Positions 1 to 6,816 of a stretch of DNA of 23,256 nt are shown piece after piece. The notes beneath the pieces were generated by a model. It worked only from the letters and a program-made list of their open reading frames with translations. It made no database searches and was not told where the DNA came from. The position numbers and the translations under genes were made by a program. Positions within the stretch are counted from its first letter, which is position 1, and every line of letters starts with the position of its first letter. The stretch spans positions 1-23,256 of the forward strand of contig JABDIZ010000355.1 in NCBI GenBank assembly GCA_013003465.1, read 5' to 3'. This DNA is from Rhodothermaceae bacterium (GTDB lineage Bacteria; Bacteroidota; Rhodothermia; Rhodothermales; Rubricoccaceae).

Positions 1-708
1 CTGGAAGCGAGCGTACGGGCAGGTGATCGTGCACATCTGCTCGCGGAAGAAGGCGAAGTCGTAGAGGACAAGCGCCGAGGTGCCCGCCATCAACACGAAG
101 AAGCCCCAGTGGTCGAAGGGCGAGCCGCGCATCCAGCCCAGCAGCGACTCCCATCCGACGAAGTACGACACGAAGATGTGGGCCAGCGCGACCGAGATCA
201 GGACGTAGACCGTCCACTTCAGGCTCTTGCGCCAGGCCTTGTCCATCGTCCACGGCCCTTCGTCGCGGCGCTTGCGGACGTGCTCTTTGCCCTCGATCCA
301 CCGCTCGATGGGCCGGTAGAGGAATTCCAGGTAGACCGTCTGCGGGCACCCCCACCCGCACCAGACCCGTCCGAGCAGTGCCGTCAGCAGCGCGATGGAC
401 AGCAGCGCCGCGATGCCGAACAGGAGCAGCAGGAACGTGTCCGTCGGGTAGAAGGTGAAGCCGAAGAAAGTGAACTCGCGGTGCACCACATCGAGGAACA
501 CGGCGGGCTTGCCGCCGATGTGGACGATGGGTAGCGCCACGAAGAGCGTGATCAGGGCCCAGCCGAGGACCTGACGCCGCCGCCAGAACCGGCCTTTGCT
601 GGGCGTCGGGTAGAGCCACTTGCGCTTGCCGTCGCTTCGGAGTGTGGAAAGCACCTCCTCGGGCGATTCGAGCACGGCGACCTCAGAGGCGGGGACGAAG
701 GCGGTCAT
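1..708 (-). CDS. ccoG: Cytochrome c oxidase accessory protein CcoG (RdxA/FixG), C-terminus cut by window edge
   Basis: This is an open frame of 236 codons that runs off the left edge, so it is absent from any list of closed ORFs. CcoG is a membrane iron-sulphur protein needed to assemble cbb3 oxidase; it is reported to reduce Cu(II) for the CuB site. Seen here: a soluble N-terminus, membrane segments near residues 48-63, 88-113, 163-183 and 200-220, the family motif WCGWGCPQTVYLEFLYRPIE around residues 116-135, and REQMCTITCPYARFQ at the cut end, where the ferredoxin-like Cys-rich region begins. The ATG at 706-708 is preceded directly by an in-frame stop and has no evident ribosome site. It lies downstream of the cco operon but has its own upstream palindrome at 812-830, identical in position to the one before ccoN. 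ccoH, ccoI and ccoS are not in the window and may follow to the left. Confidence 0.95.
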   Translation of the reverse strand, partial: MTAFVPASEVAVLESPEEVLSTLRSDGKRKWLYPTPSKGRFWRRRQVLGWALITLFVALPIVHIGGKPAVFLDVVHREFTFFGFTFYPTDTFLLLLFGIAALLSIALLTALLGRVWCGWGCPQTVYLEFLYRPIERWIEGKEHVRKRRDEGPWTMDKAWRKSLKWTVYVLISVALAHIFVSYFVGWESLLGWMRGSPFDHWGFFVLMAGTSALVLYDFAFFREQMCTITCPYARFQ

Positions 709-811
709 TCAGGTGGATGGAGTCAAGATCAGCCTCTAAGAACGGGAACGAACCGCCGCCGCGGCGACAGCCCATCAGCGTGCGTCCTCGTAGGCCTTCC
801 CTACTCGGCCG

Positions 812-830
812 TGTAGGGCATCCCCCTACA
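812..830 (-). promoter_or_regulatory. 19-bp palindrome (candidate operator) upstream of ccoG
   Basis: TGTAGGG-CATCC-CCCTACA: perfect 7-bp arms with a 5-base spacer, in the 146-bp gap between the small membrane protein gene and ccoG. Its left end is 104 bp from the last base of the ccoG ATG, exactly the offset of the copy upstream of ccoN. A second inverted repeat, GTAGG-N5-CCTAC, lies at 790-804, centred 24 bp closer to the gene. The half-site TAGGG resembles that reported for the NarL-family regulator NreC (TAGGG-N4-CCCTA, from memory). Binding by the window's own response regulator is inferred. Confidence 0.72.
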
Positions 831-854
831 GCGCTTGACATCCCCGCGATGGAT

Positions 855-1274
855 TCAGCAGCGCGCCAGCAGCCACACCAGAGAAAGGGTGAGCAGCGCC
901 ACTACGAGGTAGTAGACGAGACCAAACCGGAGGGTTCCCCGCATGGTCGCTTCCAGCACCCGCTGGTAGGCCGGCGACCACCGCCCGGCATCGATGGGGG
1001 GTGGCACCTGCGCGAGCCGATCCACGTCCGAGCGAAGCACGTCGTCCTTGAACCGTTCCATCGCTGCGCGCACCTGCACGGCACGCCGACGGATGTAGAG
1101 CGCTTCCGCGTGCTTCACGTCGCCCTTGGCCTCCCTCAGCGCTTCGGCCCACAGACCGGGTTCGGGATCCTCGGCAGCCAACTCGCGCGCAATGATGGCG
1201 TAGGTCTGCTGGTCCTCTTCGCTCATCCGACCCCAGCGGAGCCGACTGCGTAGCTGGTTGAGCAGCACACGCAT
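855..1274 (-). CDS. Small protein with C-terminal membrane anchor, in the cco operon (function unknown)
   Basis: The product has 139 residues, or 123 if the internal Met at residue 17 is used. The N-terminal part holds a pattern found in many small bacterial proteins, here GLWAEALREAKGDVKHAEAL followed by YIRRRA (about residues 39-66), which looks like a short helical module. The last 22 residues or so (GLVYYLVVALLTLSLVWLLARC) form one hydrophobic helix, so it is probably a tail-anchored membrane protein with most of its mass in the cytoplasm. It starts 33 bp after the ccoP stop on the same strand, which suggests it is transcribed with the oxidase. It is not CcoH or CcoS by sequence. A role in oxidase assembly or stability is only suggested by position. 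The GC-rich antisense frames here look like shadows. Confidence 0.7.
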   Translation of the reverse strand: MRVLLNQLRSRLRWGRMSEEDQQTYAIIARELAAEDPEPGLWAEALREAKGDVKHAEALYIRRRAVQVRAAMERFKDDVLRSDVDRLAQVPPPIDAGRWSPAYQRVLEATMRGTLRFGLVYYLVVALLTLSLVWLLARC

Positions 1275-1307
1275 CCGTTGTCGTGTTGCGGGCCTGAGCC
1301 TTCGCCC

Positions 1308-1961
1308 TTATTGGACAACGAGTTCGCCCTGCGGCTCCTTGGCGCCTGGTGGATCGGTACCGTGCAGCGAAACGACATAGGCCATCATCTGGGCGCGCTC
1401 TTCATCGGAGAAGGCATCCTGCCACGGGGGCATGCCTTGCGCTGGGAAACCCTCATTGATGGCTTGGTAGATGTCCTCCGGCGCGGCGCCGTAAAGCCAG
1501 TAGTCGTCAGCCAAGTTGGGACCGATGAGGCCCTGCCCTAGGTTGCCGTGGCAGGCGGCGCAGACGGCCTGGAAGTTGGCCTCGCCCGCCGCCGCCATGA
1601 GCGGATCGGCGGTGTACTCGGCGAGTGCGCCCGCGTCGGTCTTGAAGGACGGGCCGGTCGAGGCGTAGACCTCGCGGATCTGCTGGAGATCGGCCTGCGC
1701 TTCGGCGAGGTCCTCGCCGTAGTCGTCGATGAAGTCGAAGACGTGGACGCCGAGGACATAGACTGGGGCGAAGGCCACACAGGCGATGAAGATCCAGGTC
1801 CACCAGCCCGGCATCGGGTTGTCGTACTCGCGGATGCCGTCGTACTTGTGCCCCTGAATAAGCAGGTCGTGCGCCTCGCCGACGACCGGTTCGGGGAGCG
1901 TCGGTTTGGCCTCGTCGCGGAGCGGCGAGTCGGGGTCGGGAATGTGGTCGTGCTCACTCAT
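1308..1961 (-). CDS. ccoP: cbb3-type cytochrome c oxidase subunit III, monoheme CcoP
   Basis: This subunit carries electrons from soluble cytochrome c or the bc1/alternative complex III to CcoO and CcoN. The protein has 217 residues. A conserved cytoplasmic motif GHKYDGIREYDNPMPGWW (residues 37-54) leads into one membrane helix (about 54-74). One c-type heme site follows, CAACH at residues 134-138, with GMPPW as the probable axial Met. Proteobacterial CcoP is usually about 300 residues with two hemes; here only one CxxCH exists, as in shorter homologues known from other phyla. The start ATG overlaps the end of ccoQ by 4 bp (ATGA), so the two are translationally coupled. A short acidic/proline tail follows the heme domain. 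Confidence 0.95.
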   Translation of the reverse strand: MSEHDHIPDPDSPLRDEAKPTLPEPVVGEAHDLLIQGHKYDGIREYDNPMPGWWTWIFIACVAFAPVYVLGVHVFDFIDDYGEDLAEAQADLQQIREVYASTGPSFKTDAGALAEYTADPLMAAAGEANFQAVCAACHGNLGQGLIGPNLADDYWLYGAAPEDIYQAINEGFPAQGMPPWQDAFSDEERAQMMAYVVSLHGTDPPGAKEPQGELVVQ

Positions 1962-2173
1962 GCGGGGGTACCATGTTGGGCCGCGCCGTTCTGGGCGTGG
2001 TCAGGGTAGACTTCCGGGGCGTCGTCGAGGGGCAGGTGCTTGGCCTCGTCTCGCTTCTCTTTCGAGAGCGTGAAGGCGTAGAGCACCATCAGCACGAAGG
2101 CGACGATAAAGGCGATCAGGCCGACCTCGGCGAAGGCGCCCGTTTCGAGGGCGCGGACGGCTTCTTTCATCAT
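1958..2173 (-). CDS. ccoQ: cbb3 oxidase subunit IV, CcoQ-like
   Basis: The product is a 71-residue protein with one membrane helix (about residues 17-36, GLIAFIVAFVLMVLYAFTLS) followed by a charged tail (KEKRDEAKHLPLDD). This is the typical build of CcoQ, a small stabilising subunit that helps CcoP bind the CcoNO core. The assignment rests on size, topology and its exact place between ccoO and ccoP; sequence conservation in this family is poor. It overlaps both neighbours by 4 bp (2170-2173 and 1958-1961), a strong sign of coupled translation. Confidence 0.88.
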   Translation of the reverse strand: MMKEAVRALETGAFAEVGLIAFIVAFVLMVLYAFTLSKEKRDEAKHLPLDDAPEVYPDHAQNGAAQHGTPA

Positions 2174-2904
2174 GGCGTTGGGCCTCCCGAATTGGATGCA
2201 GTCGCGACTTCCGCTGTGGAAGCGGCTCCCATGGTACCGAGGCGCTGGAGGAAAGCGACGAGCGCGGTGATCTCCCGGTCAGCGAGGCGATCCGGGCCGC
2301 CCTGCTCGACAATCTCGGCCGCGATGGTTTCCGCCTGCGCGCGCGCCAGCGCGGCCGCGTTGTCGACCTGCTCATCCGTGTAGGGCAACCCGACGGTGCG
2401 CAGGGCACGCATCTGGCCGCTAAGCCCGTCGAGGTCCATCGTGCGCGTCAACAGCCACGGGTAGGGCGGCATGATGGAGTTGGGACTCGTCGAGCGCGGG
2501 TTCTCCATGTGACGGACGTGCCACAGGTGCGGGTACTTCCCGCCGACGCGCGCGAGGTCGGGACCGGTGCGCTTCGAACCCCAAAGGAAGGGCGTCTCGT
2601 AGGCCGTCTCTGCAGGCGTCGTGAATGGGCCGTAGCGTTCGAGTTCCTGCCGGAACGGCCTGATCATCTGGCTGTGGCAGTTGTTGCAGCCCTCGCGGAT
2701 GTAGAGTTCGCGCCCGGCCACCTCGAGCGGCGTCCATGGCTCCACGCCAGGGTTCGGCGCCATGCCCTGGTCCACGAGGAACAGCGGGGCGAACTCGACG
2801 ACGGTGCCGACGAGGATCGCCAGCACGGTCAGGACGGTAAAGACGAGGGGCCAGCCTTCGATGCGCCGGTGCCGCCCGTTGGCTTTGATGAATCGGTTGA
2901 ACAT
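2170..2904 (-). CDS. ccoO: cbb3-type cytochrome c oxidase subunit II, CcoO
   Basis: This is the membrane-anchored monoheme cytochrome c of the cbb3 oxidase. It has 244 residues, an N-terminal membrane helix (about 18-40) and the family heme motif EGCNNCHSQMIRPFRQE with CxxCH at residues 73-77. Further family signatures are LWGSKRTGPDLARVGGKYP, WHVRHMENPRS and NSIMPPYPWL, the last giving the axial Met. In many Bacteroidota ccoN and ccoO are fused; here they are separate genes 18 bp apart. The C-terminal extension after about residue 225 is Ala/Ser/Thr-rich and probably disordered. Confidence 0.97.
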   Translation of the reverse strand: MFNRFIKANGRHRRIEGWPLVFTVLTVLAILVGTVVEFAPLFLVDQGMAPNPGVEPWTPLEVAGRELYIREGCNNCHSQMIRPFRQELERYGPFTTPAETAYETPFLWGSKRTGPDLARVGGKYPHLWHVRHMENPRSTSPNSIMPPYPWLLTRTMDLDGLSGQMRALRTVGLPYTDEQVDNAAALARAQAETIAAEIVEQGGPDRLADREITALVAFLQRLGTMGAASTAEVATASNSGGPTP

Positions 2905-2922
2905 GGAGATCGGGGCTGGGCG

Positions 2923-4446
2923 TCAGGAGGTGACGAGGTCTTTCGCGGGGGTGCCGCTGATGGCGGGCACGGCGACGGCCGGATCGGGCAGATCCTTGGG
3001 CGCACGGCGGATCGTCTGCCACACGTTGACCATCAGCATCACCACGCCGCCGAGGTAGAGCGTCCCTCCGATCAGGCGGACCCAGTACATCGGCTTGATC
3101 TGGATGACGGTCTCCATGAAGTCGGGGTAGAGCAGGCGACCGGCGTCGTCGAAGGCGCGCCACATGAGGCCCTGCGTGATGCCCGAGGTGTACATCGCGA
3201 GGACGTAGAGCAGGATGCCGATGGTGCCCGTCCAGAAGTGGGCGTTGGCGAGGCGCTGGCTCCAGAGTTCGCGCTTCCACAGGCGCGGGACGAGCCAGTA
3301 GATCATCCCGAAGGTCATGAACCCGTTCCAGCCGAGCGCGCCCGAGTGGACGTGCGCGATGTTCCAGTCCGTGTAATGGCTCAGCGCGTTGACCGACTTG
3401 ACCGAGAGCATCGGCCCCTCGAAGGTGCTCATGCCGTAGAACGTGATGCCGATGACGAACATCTTGAGCACGGCCGAGTCGCGGAGCTTGTGCCACGCGC
3501 CGCGGAGCGTGAACAGGCCGTTGATCATGCCGCCCCACGAGGGCATCCAGAGCATCACCGAGAAGACCATCCCGAGGGTCGCCGCCCACTCAGGTACGGC
3601 GGTGTAGTTGAGGTGGTGCGGCCCGGCCCAGATGTAAATGAACACCAGGCTCCAGAAGTGAACGATGGAGAGCCGGTAGCTGAACACCGGCCGCTCGGCC
3701 GCCTTCGGGAGGAAGTAGTACATCAGCCCGAGGAACGGCGTCGTCAGGAAGAAGGCCACGGCGTTGTGGCCGTACCACCACTGGACGAGCGCATCCTGCA
3801 CACCCCGGTAGATCGGGTAGCTGTTCCAGAAGCTCGACGGGATCGCCATCGAGTTACCCAGATGCAGCACGGCCACCGTCACGATCGTGGCGATGTAGAA
3901 CCAGAGTGCCACGTACATGTGCTTCTCGCGGCGCCGCCACAGCGTCCCGAAGAAGTTGACCGCGAACACGACCCACACCACCGTGATGGCGATGTCGATG
4001 GGCCATTCCAGTTCGGCGTACTCTTTCGATGTCGTGATGCCGAGCGGGAGCGTGATGGCCGCCGCCACGATGATGCCCTGCCAGCCCCAGAAGTGAAAGC
4101 GGCTCATCCAGTCCGAGAACATTCGGGCCTTGCAGAGCCGCTGCGTGGAGTAGTAGATGGCCGCGAAGATGGCGTTGCCCGCGAACGCGAAGATCACCGC
4201 GTTGGTGTGAAGCGGGCGCAGGCGGCCGAAGCTGAGGTACTCGCCGAGGTTGGCTTCGGGGAAGGGCAGTTGCAGCGCGATGATCACGCCCACGAGCATC
4301 CCGACGAACCCCCAGAGGATAGTCGCCAGGGTGAAGTGGCGGACGATCTTATCATCGTAGCGGAAGACGTCGAGGTGCGCTTGGCCGGGCGCGGCGGTGG
4401 CCGCGAGGGCCGCCGTGGCGCCCGGCGAAACGGGGGTATCAGCCAT
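2923..4446 (-). CDS. ccoN: cbb3-type cytochrome c oxidase subunit I, CcoN
   Basis: This is the catalytic subunit, which reduces O2 to water at a heme b3-CuB centre with high oxygen affinity and pumps protons. The 507-residue, many-helix membrane protein has the expected landmarks: LRPLHTNAVIFAFAGNAIFA (low-spin heme His), WWYGHNAVAFFLTTPFLGLM (CuB His), IYIWAGPHHLNYTAVPEW (two CuB His with the nearby active-site Tyr) and SHYTDWNIAHVHSGALGWNG (heme ligands). It heads the ccoNOQP operon. The ATG at 4446 has no Shine-Dalgarno sequence. A palindrome at 4550-4568 sits at the same distance as the one before ccoG. A gap of 117 bp separates it from the stress-protein gene on the same strand. Confidence 0.98.
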   Translation of the reverse strand: MADTPVSPGATAALAATAAPGQAHLDVFRYDDKIVRHFTLATILWGFVGMLVGVIIALQLPFPEANLGEYLSFGRLRPLHTNAVIFAFAGNAIFAAIYYSTQRLCKARMFSDWMSRFHFWGWQGIIVAAAITLPLGITTSKEYAELEWPIDIAITVVWVVFAVNFFGTLWRRREKHMYVALWFYIATIVTVAVLHLGNSMAIPSSFWNSYPIYRGVQDALVQWWYGHNAVAFFLTTPFLGLMYYFLPKAAERPVFSYRLSIVHFWSLVFIYIWAGPHHLNYTAVPEWAATLGMVFSVMLWMPSWGGMINGLFTLRGAWHKLRDSAVLKMFVIGITFYGMSTFEGPMLSVKSVNALSHYTDWNIAHVHSGALGWNGFMTFGMIYWLVPRLWKRELWSQRLANAHFWTGTIGILLYVLAMYTSGITQGLMWRAFDDAGRLLYPDFMETVIQIKPMYWVRLIGGTLYLGGVVMLMVNVWQTIRRAPKDLPDPAVAVPAISGTPAKDLVTS

Positions 4447-4549
4447 GAATCAGGACGGGGTGAAGAGCGTGAGAGCAATCAACCCCACCGCTCGGTCAGG
4501 GCGCGACGGCCTCCCCCCGCCTCCCCCGTAAGGCGCGCCTGCCCGGCCC

Positions 4550-4568
4550 TGTAGGGGTGCCCCCTACG
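4550..4568 (-). promoter_or_regulatory. 19-bp palindrome (candidate operator) upstream of ccoN
   Basis: TGTAGGG-GTGCC-CCCTACG: one mismatch from a perfect palindrome, with the same arms and spacer length as the copy at 812-830. Its first base is 104 bp from the last base of the ccoN ATG, exactly as for ccoG. It overlaps the stop codon of the upstream stress-protein gene (4564-4566). On the gene side, 17 of 26 bases match the sequence next to the ccoG site, including a shared TACGRGG (4524-4530 and 786-792) that could be a -10-like element. If so, the palindrome would be centred near -41, an activator position. Confidence 0.72.
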
Positions 4569-5466
4569 CCGTATCGTCGTCCACGGGCACGACCAGCACG
4601 GCGCACGGGGCCGTCCGGCAGATACGCTCGGTGACGCTCCCGACCAGGAAGCGTGCCATGCCGTGCAAGCCATGCTTCGCCATCACAATGGCATCCACAC
4701 CGTGCTCGTCGGCATACGCCACCACGGCCTCGGCCGCACGGCCTTCCACGAGTGCTGTCTCGGCGCGCGCCAGCGCCCCGTTGGTGTTCGCAACGAGTTG
4801 ATGCAGCTGCACCTCGGCCTTTTCCCTCAACAGCCGCGACACGTCCGTCCCCGCCGTCACGCCGGTGAGCATCGACAGGTAGGGGATCGGTTCGAGCGTG
4901 TGCAGCAGCGTCAGCTTCGCCCCGTAAAGATCAGCCACCTCAGCCGCAATCGGCAGGGCCATCCGCGACGCAAGCGAAAAGTCGGTCGGCACGAGGACAT
5001 GGAAGAAGGGCGCCCGACCGGCTGCCGCCTCAGGCACCACCAACACCGACACCTCGGCACGCCGGAGCACCTCTTCGGCGACGCTGCCGAGCAGGGCATG
5101 CCGCACACCGCGCCGCCCGTGCGTGCCCATGACGATCAGATCCACGTCCTGCGCCTGCGCGTAGTCGAGGAGGACCGTAGACGGCAATCCGAAGGACAGC
5201 ACGCGGCGGACCCGGGTTGCCTGCTCGCGGTGCAGCAGTGCCGTGAGTTCGCCATCTGCACGATCCCAGACCCGCTGAAAAAAGGCCTGATCCTCTTCCG
5301 GCAGCGCATCGAGGTCCGCACCCAACACGGGCGCGAAGCCCGGCACGATGTGGAGGACGTGTACCTCGGCGCCGGTGCGTTCGGCTATGTCGAGCCCGCG
5401 CCGCAGAGCCGCCGTGGAGGCACCGGAGAAATCGACTGGGATGAGGAGGCGTTCAGGGGCAAACAT
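4564..5466 (-). CDS. Tandem-domain universal stress protein (UspA family)
   Basis: The 300-residue protein has two Usp domains, about residues 3-146 and 153-297. The first has the complete ATP-binding signature G-x2-G-x9-G-S in GTHGRRGVRHALLGS. In the second the first glycine is replaced (AKHGLHGMARFLVGS), so that half may bind nucleotide less well. Tandem Usp proteins are cytoplasmic and are often induced by low oxygen or stasis; several belong to the mycobacterial DosR regulon. It begins 6 bp after the stop of the paralogue upstream and is surely co-transcribed with it. Its first domain shares a 48-bp exact DNA match with that paralogue. Confidence 0.93.
   Translation of the reverse strand: MFAPERLLIPVDFSGASTAALRRGLDIAERTGAEVHVLHIVPGFAPVLGADLDALPEEDQAFFQRVWDRADGELTALLHREQATRVRRVLSFGLPSTVLLDYAQAQDVDLIVMGTHGRRGVRHALLGSVAEEVLRRAEVSVLVVPEAAAGRAPFFHVLVPTDFSLASRMALPIAAEVADLYGAKLTLLHTLEPIPYLSMLTGVTAGTDVSRLLREKAEVQLHQLVANTNGALARAETALVEGRAAEAVVAYADEHGVDAIVMAKHGLHGMARFLVGSVTERICRTAPCAVLVVPVDDDTA
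5108..5155. repeat. 48-bp exact direct repeat, copy 1 (inside stress-protein gene)
   Basis: The 48 bases at 5108-5155 are identical to 6053-6100. They encode the ATP-loop region AQDVDLIVMGTHGRRG of the first Usp domain in each of the two neighbouring stress-protein genes. Sixteen consecutive codons agree at every wobble position, although the genes differ widely elsewhere. Confidence 0.9.
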
Positions 5467-5472
5467 GGAAGG

Positions 5473-6363
5473 TCAGGTCAGGTCGGCGTCGGCATTTTCG
5501 CGGGACGCCCCCACGAGCAGCGAGGCGCCAAAGCTGCGAACGGTGAAGACGGGGCAGGCCGCGTGTTGCACGACACGCTCGGTGACGCTACCCAGGGCGA
5601 AGCGCTCCAGGCCCGTGCGCCCGTGCGTCCCCATGACGATCAGGTCGGCTTTCTGCCGCGCCACCTCGATGATGATCGCGGCATCGGCGCCCACCTCGAC
5701 ACGGGTGATCCCGGCGCGCTCGCCGAGCAGGTCACGGGCGATCTCTGCCATCGCCTCGTCGGTGCGTTCGATGACATCCGGGATCACGTCCGACCAGGCC
5801 AGGCCGAGACCGTACACGTCGGGTGCAAACGTGGCCTCGACGACGTGAAGCAGGTCCACCTTCGCGTCGTAGAGGTCGGCCAGGGCCCGCGCGTGCTTGA
5901 CGGCTTCGTACGAGCGCCCCGAAAAATCCACCGGCGCGAGGATGCGCTGGATCGTAGCAGGTGTTGTCTCCGTCGGCCCCACCGTGAGAACGGCGCAGGG
6001 CGCTTCGCGGACGATGCGCTCGGCAACGCTGCCGAGCAGAAAATGCTGGACGCCGCGCCGCCCGTGCGTGCCCATGACGATCAGATCCACGTCCTGCGCC
6101 CGGGCGTAGCGGAGAATGACTTCGCGGACGCTATCGCCTCGTTTCTCCACCTCGATCAGGCGGACAAATGCGGCGTCTTCGTCGCTGAGGCTATGAGGGC
6201 GTGGCTCCGTCGGCTCGTCCTCAATGGCGTCGACGGGCGCTTCGACATGGAGGACATGCAACTCCGCGTCGAACTGCGCTCCGAGGAACGCGGCGTGGTC
6301 GAAGGCATGCTCGGCGCACGCCGAGTAGTCGGTCGGGAAGAGAATCCGGCGGAGGTGCAACAT
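5473..6363 (-). CDS. Tandem-domain universal stress protein (UspA family), first gene of the pair
   Basis: The product has 296 residues from the ATG at 6363; a longer frame begins at a TTG (6387) and is less likely. Each half keeps the ATP-binding signature: GTHGRRGVQHFLLGS in the first domain and GTHGRTGLERFALGS in the second, so both may bind nucleotide. The start MLHLRRILFPTDYSACAEHA is a standard Usp beginning. The last 25 residues or so after the second domain are unrelated to the fold. It is followed after 6 bp by the second stress-protein gene. A degenerate copy of the cco palindrome lies 101 bp upstream of this ATG (6464-6482), which hints at joint control with the oxidase. Confidence 0.93.
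   Translation of the reverse strand: MLHLRRILFPTDYSACAEHAFDHAAFLGAQFDAELHVLHVEAPVDAIEDEPTEPRPHSLSDEDAAFVRLIEVEKRGDSVREVILRYARAQDVDLIVMGTHGRRGVQHFLLGSVAERIVREAPCAVLTVGPTETTPATIQRILAPVDFSGRSYEAVKHARALADLYDAKVDLLHVVEATFAPDVYGLGLAWSDVIPDVIERTDEAMAEIARDLLGERAGITRVEVGADAAIIIEVARQKADLIVMGTHGRTGLERFALGSVTERVVQHAACPVFTVRSFGASLLVGASRENADADLT
6053..6100. repeat. 48-bp exact direct repeat, copy 2 (inside stress-protein gene)
   Basis: This is the partner of 5108-5155, in the same orientation and the same part of the protein. A related but not identical stretch lies near 5615-5650 in the second domain of this gene, so the identity is not simply forced by the motif. Confidence 0.9.
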
Positions 6364-6463
6364 GGCGGCGCAGGCAGATGAAACCAACGAAGCCTACGTT
6401 CCCCGTTGCAGGAGCCGTGTCCGCGCTCGCCTGATGCGCGCGCCAGAGACCCCCGCCCCACGA

Positions 6464-6482
6464 CGCCGGGCGATACCCTACA
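6464..6482 (-). promoter_or_regulatory. Degenerate copy of the 19-bp palindrome upstream of the stress-protein pair
   Basis: CGCCGGG-CGATA-CCCTACA: one arm is perfect and the other matches at 4 of 7 positions (11 of 14 overall), with the same 5-base spacer. It lies in the 136-bp gap before the first stress-protein gene, its first base 101 bp from the last base of the ATG at 6363. Weaker than the cco pair; supported mainly by position. Confidence 0.42.
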
Positions 6483-6499
6483 GTCCCGTCTTGCCGTCC

Positions 6500-6721
6500 C
6501 TAGGCCACGGGAAACGCCGTGCTCGCGCGGATCCCCCGGCAGGCCTGGATCGTCTGGACGATGCTATCCAACACGGCCGCGCTGGCCACCTCGACCGTCG
6601 CCACCACATCGCGTGCCCCAATATCCAGCGCGGTCACGACGAGCGTCGGCTGGCGGAGCGCGTTGACAGCAAAGTGCGGGTCGGCCTCAGGCTCGAACTC
6701 GACGGCGAGGAAGGCAGTCAT
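6500..6721 (-). CDS. Stand-alone Lrp/AsnC-type ligand-binding (RAM) domain protein
   Basis: This is a 73-residue protein with the beta-alpha-beta-beta-alpha-beta pattern of the effector domain of Lrp/AsnC regulators and no DNA-binding part. Recognisable pieces are the first strand TAFLAVEF, the central VTALDIGARDVVATVEV with the typical G-x-x-D-V-V turn, and the ending IQACRGIRASTAFPV. Such stand-alone domains form oligomeric rings that bind small molecules, often amino acids. I chose the ATG at 6721; the longer frame begins at a TTG. It is 95 bp downstream of the P-loop gene on the same strand and could share its transcript. Its partner and ligand are unknown. Confidence 0.75.
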   Translation of the reverse strand: MTAFLAVEFEPEADPHFAVNALRQPTLVVTALDIGARDVVATVEVASAAVLDSIVQTIQACRGIRASTAFPVA

Positions 6722-6816
6722 GGGATACAATTCCAGGTTGGACCGCAGTATCGGCCTCCATGGAGGGTTTGTTTAGAGAGGAAGCGGCGCTCTGTCCTGT
6801 GGGGGAAACTCTTACG

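Noticed and set aside
642..1253. 203-codon plus-strand frame across the ccoG upstream region
   Set aside because: It runs through the palindrome and the opposite small gene, with basic low-complexity translation and no support as a gene.
2383..2401. TGTAGGG-CAACC-CGACGGT inside ccoO
   Set aside because: It has a single good half-site, lies within coding sequence, and has no start codon at a suitable distance.
4531..4540. AGGCGCGCCT perfect palindrome as an independent operator
   Set aside because: In such GC-rich DNA a GGCGCGCC core is expected by chance. It is mentioned only as part of the block conserved next to the cco palindrome.
2509..4554. 681-codon plus-strand open frame opposite ccoN and ccoO
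   Set aside because: It is antisense to clearly identified oxidase genes. Its Arg/Pro/Asp/His-rich translation is typical of a GC-rich shadow frame.
4663..6381. 572-codon plus-strand frame opposite the two stress-protein genes
   Set aside because: It is a mirror of the two Usp genes; its internal repeats (AHDDQIHVLR) come from the repeated Usp motif on the other strand.
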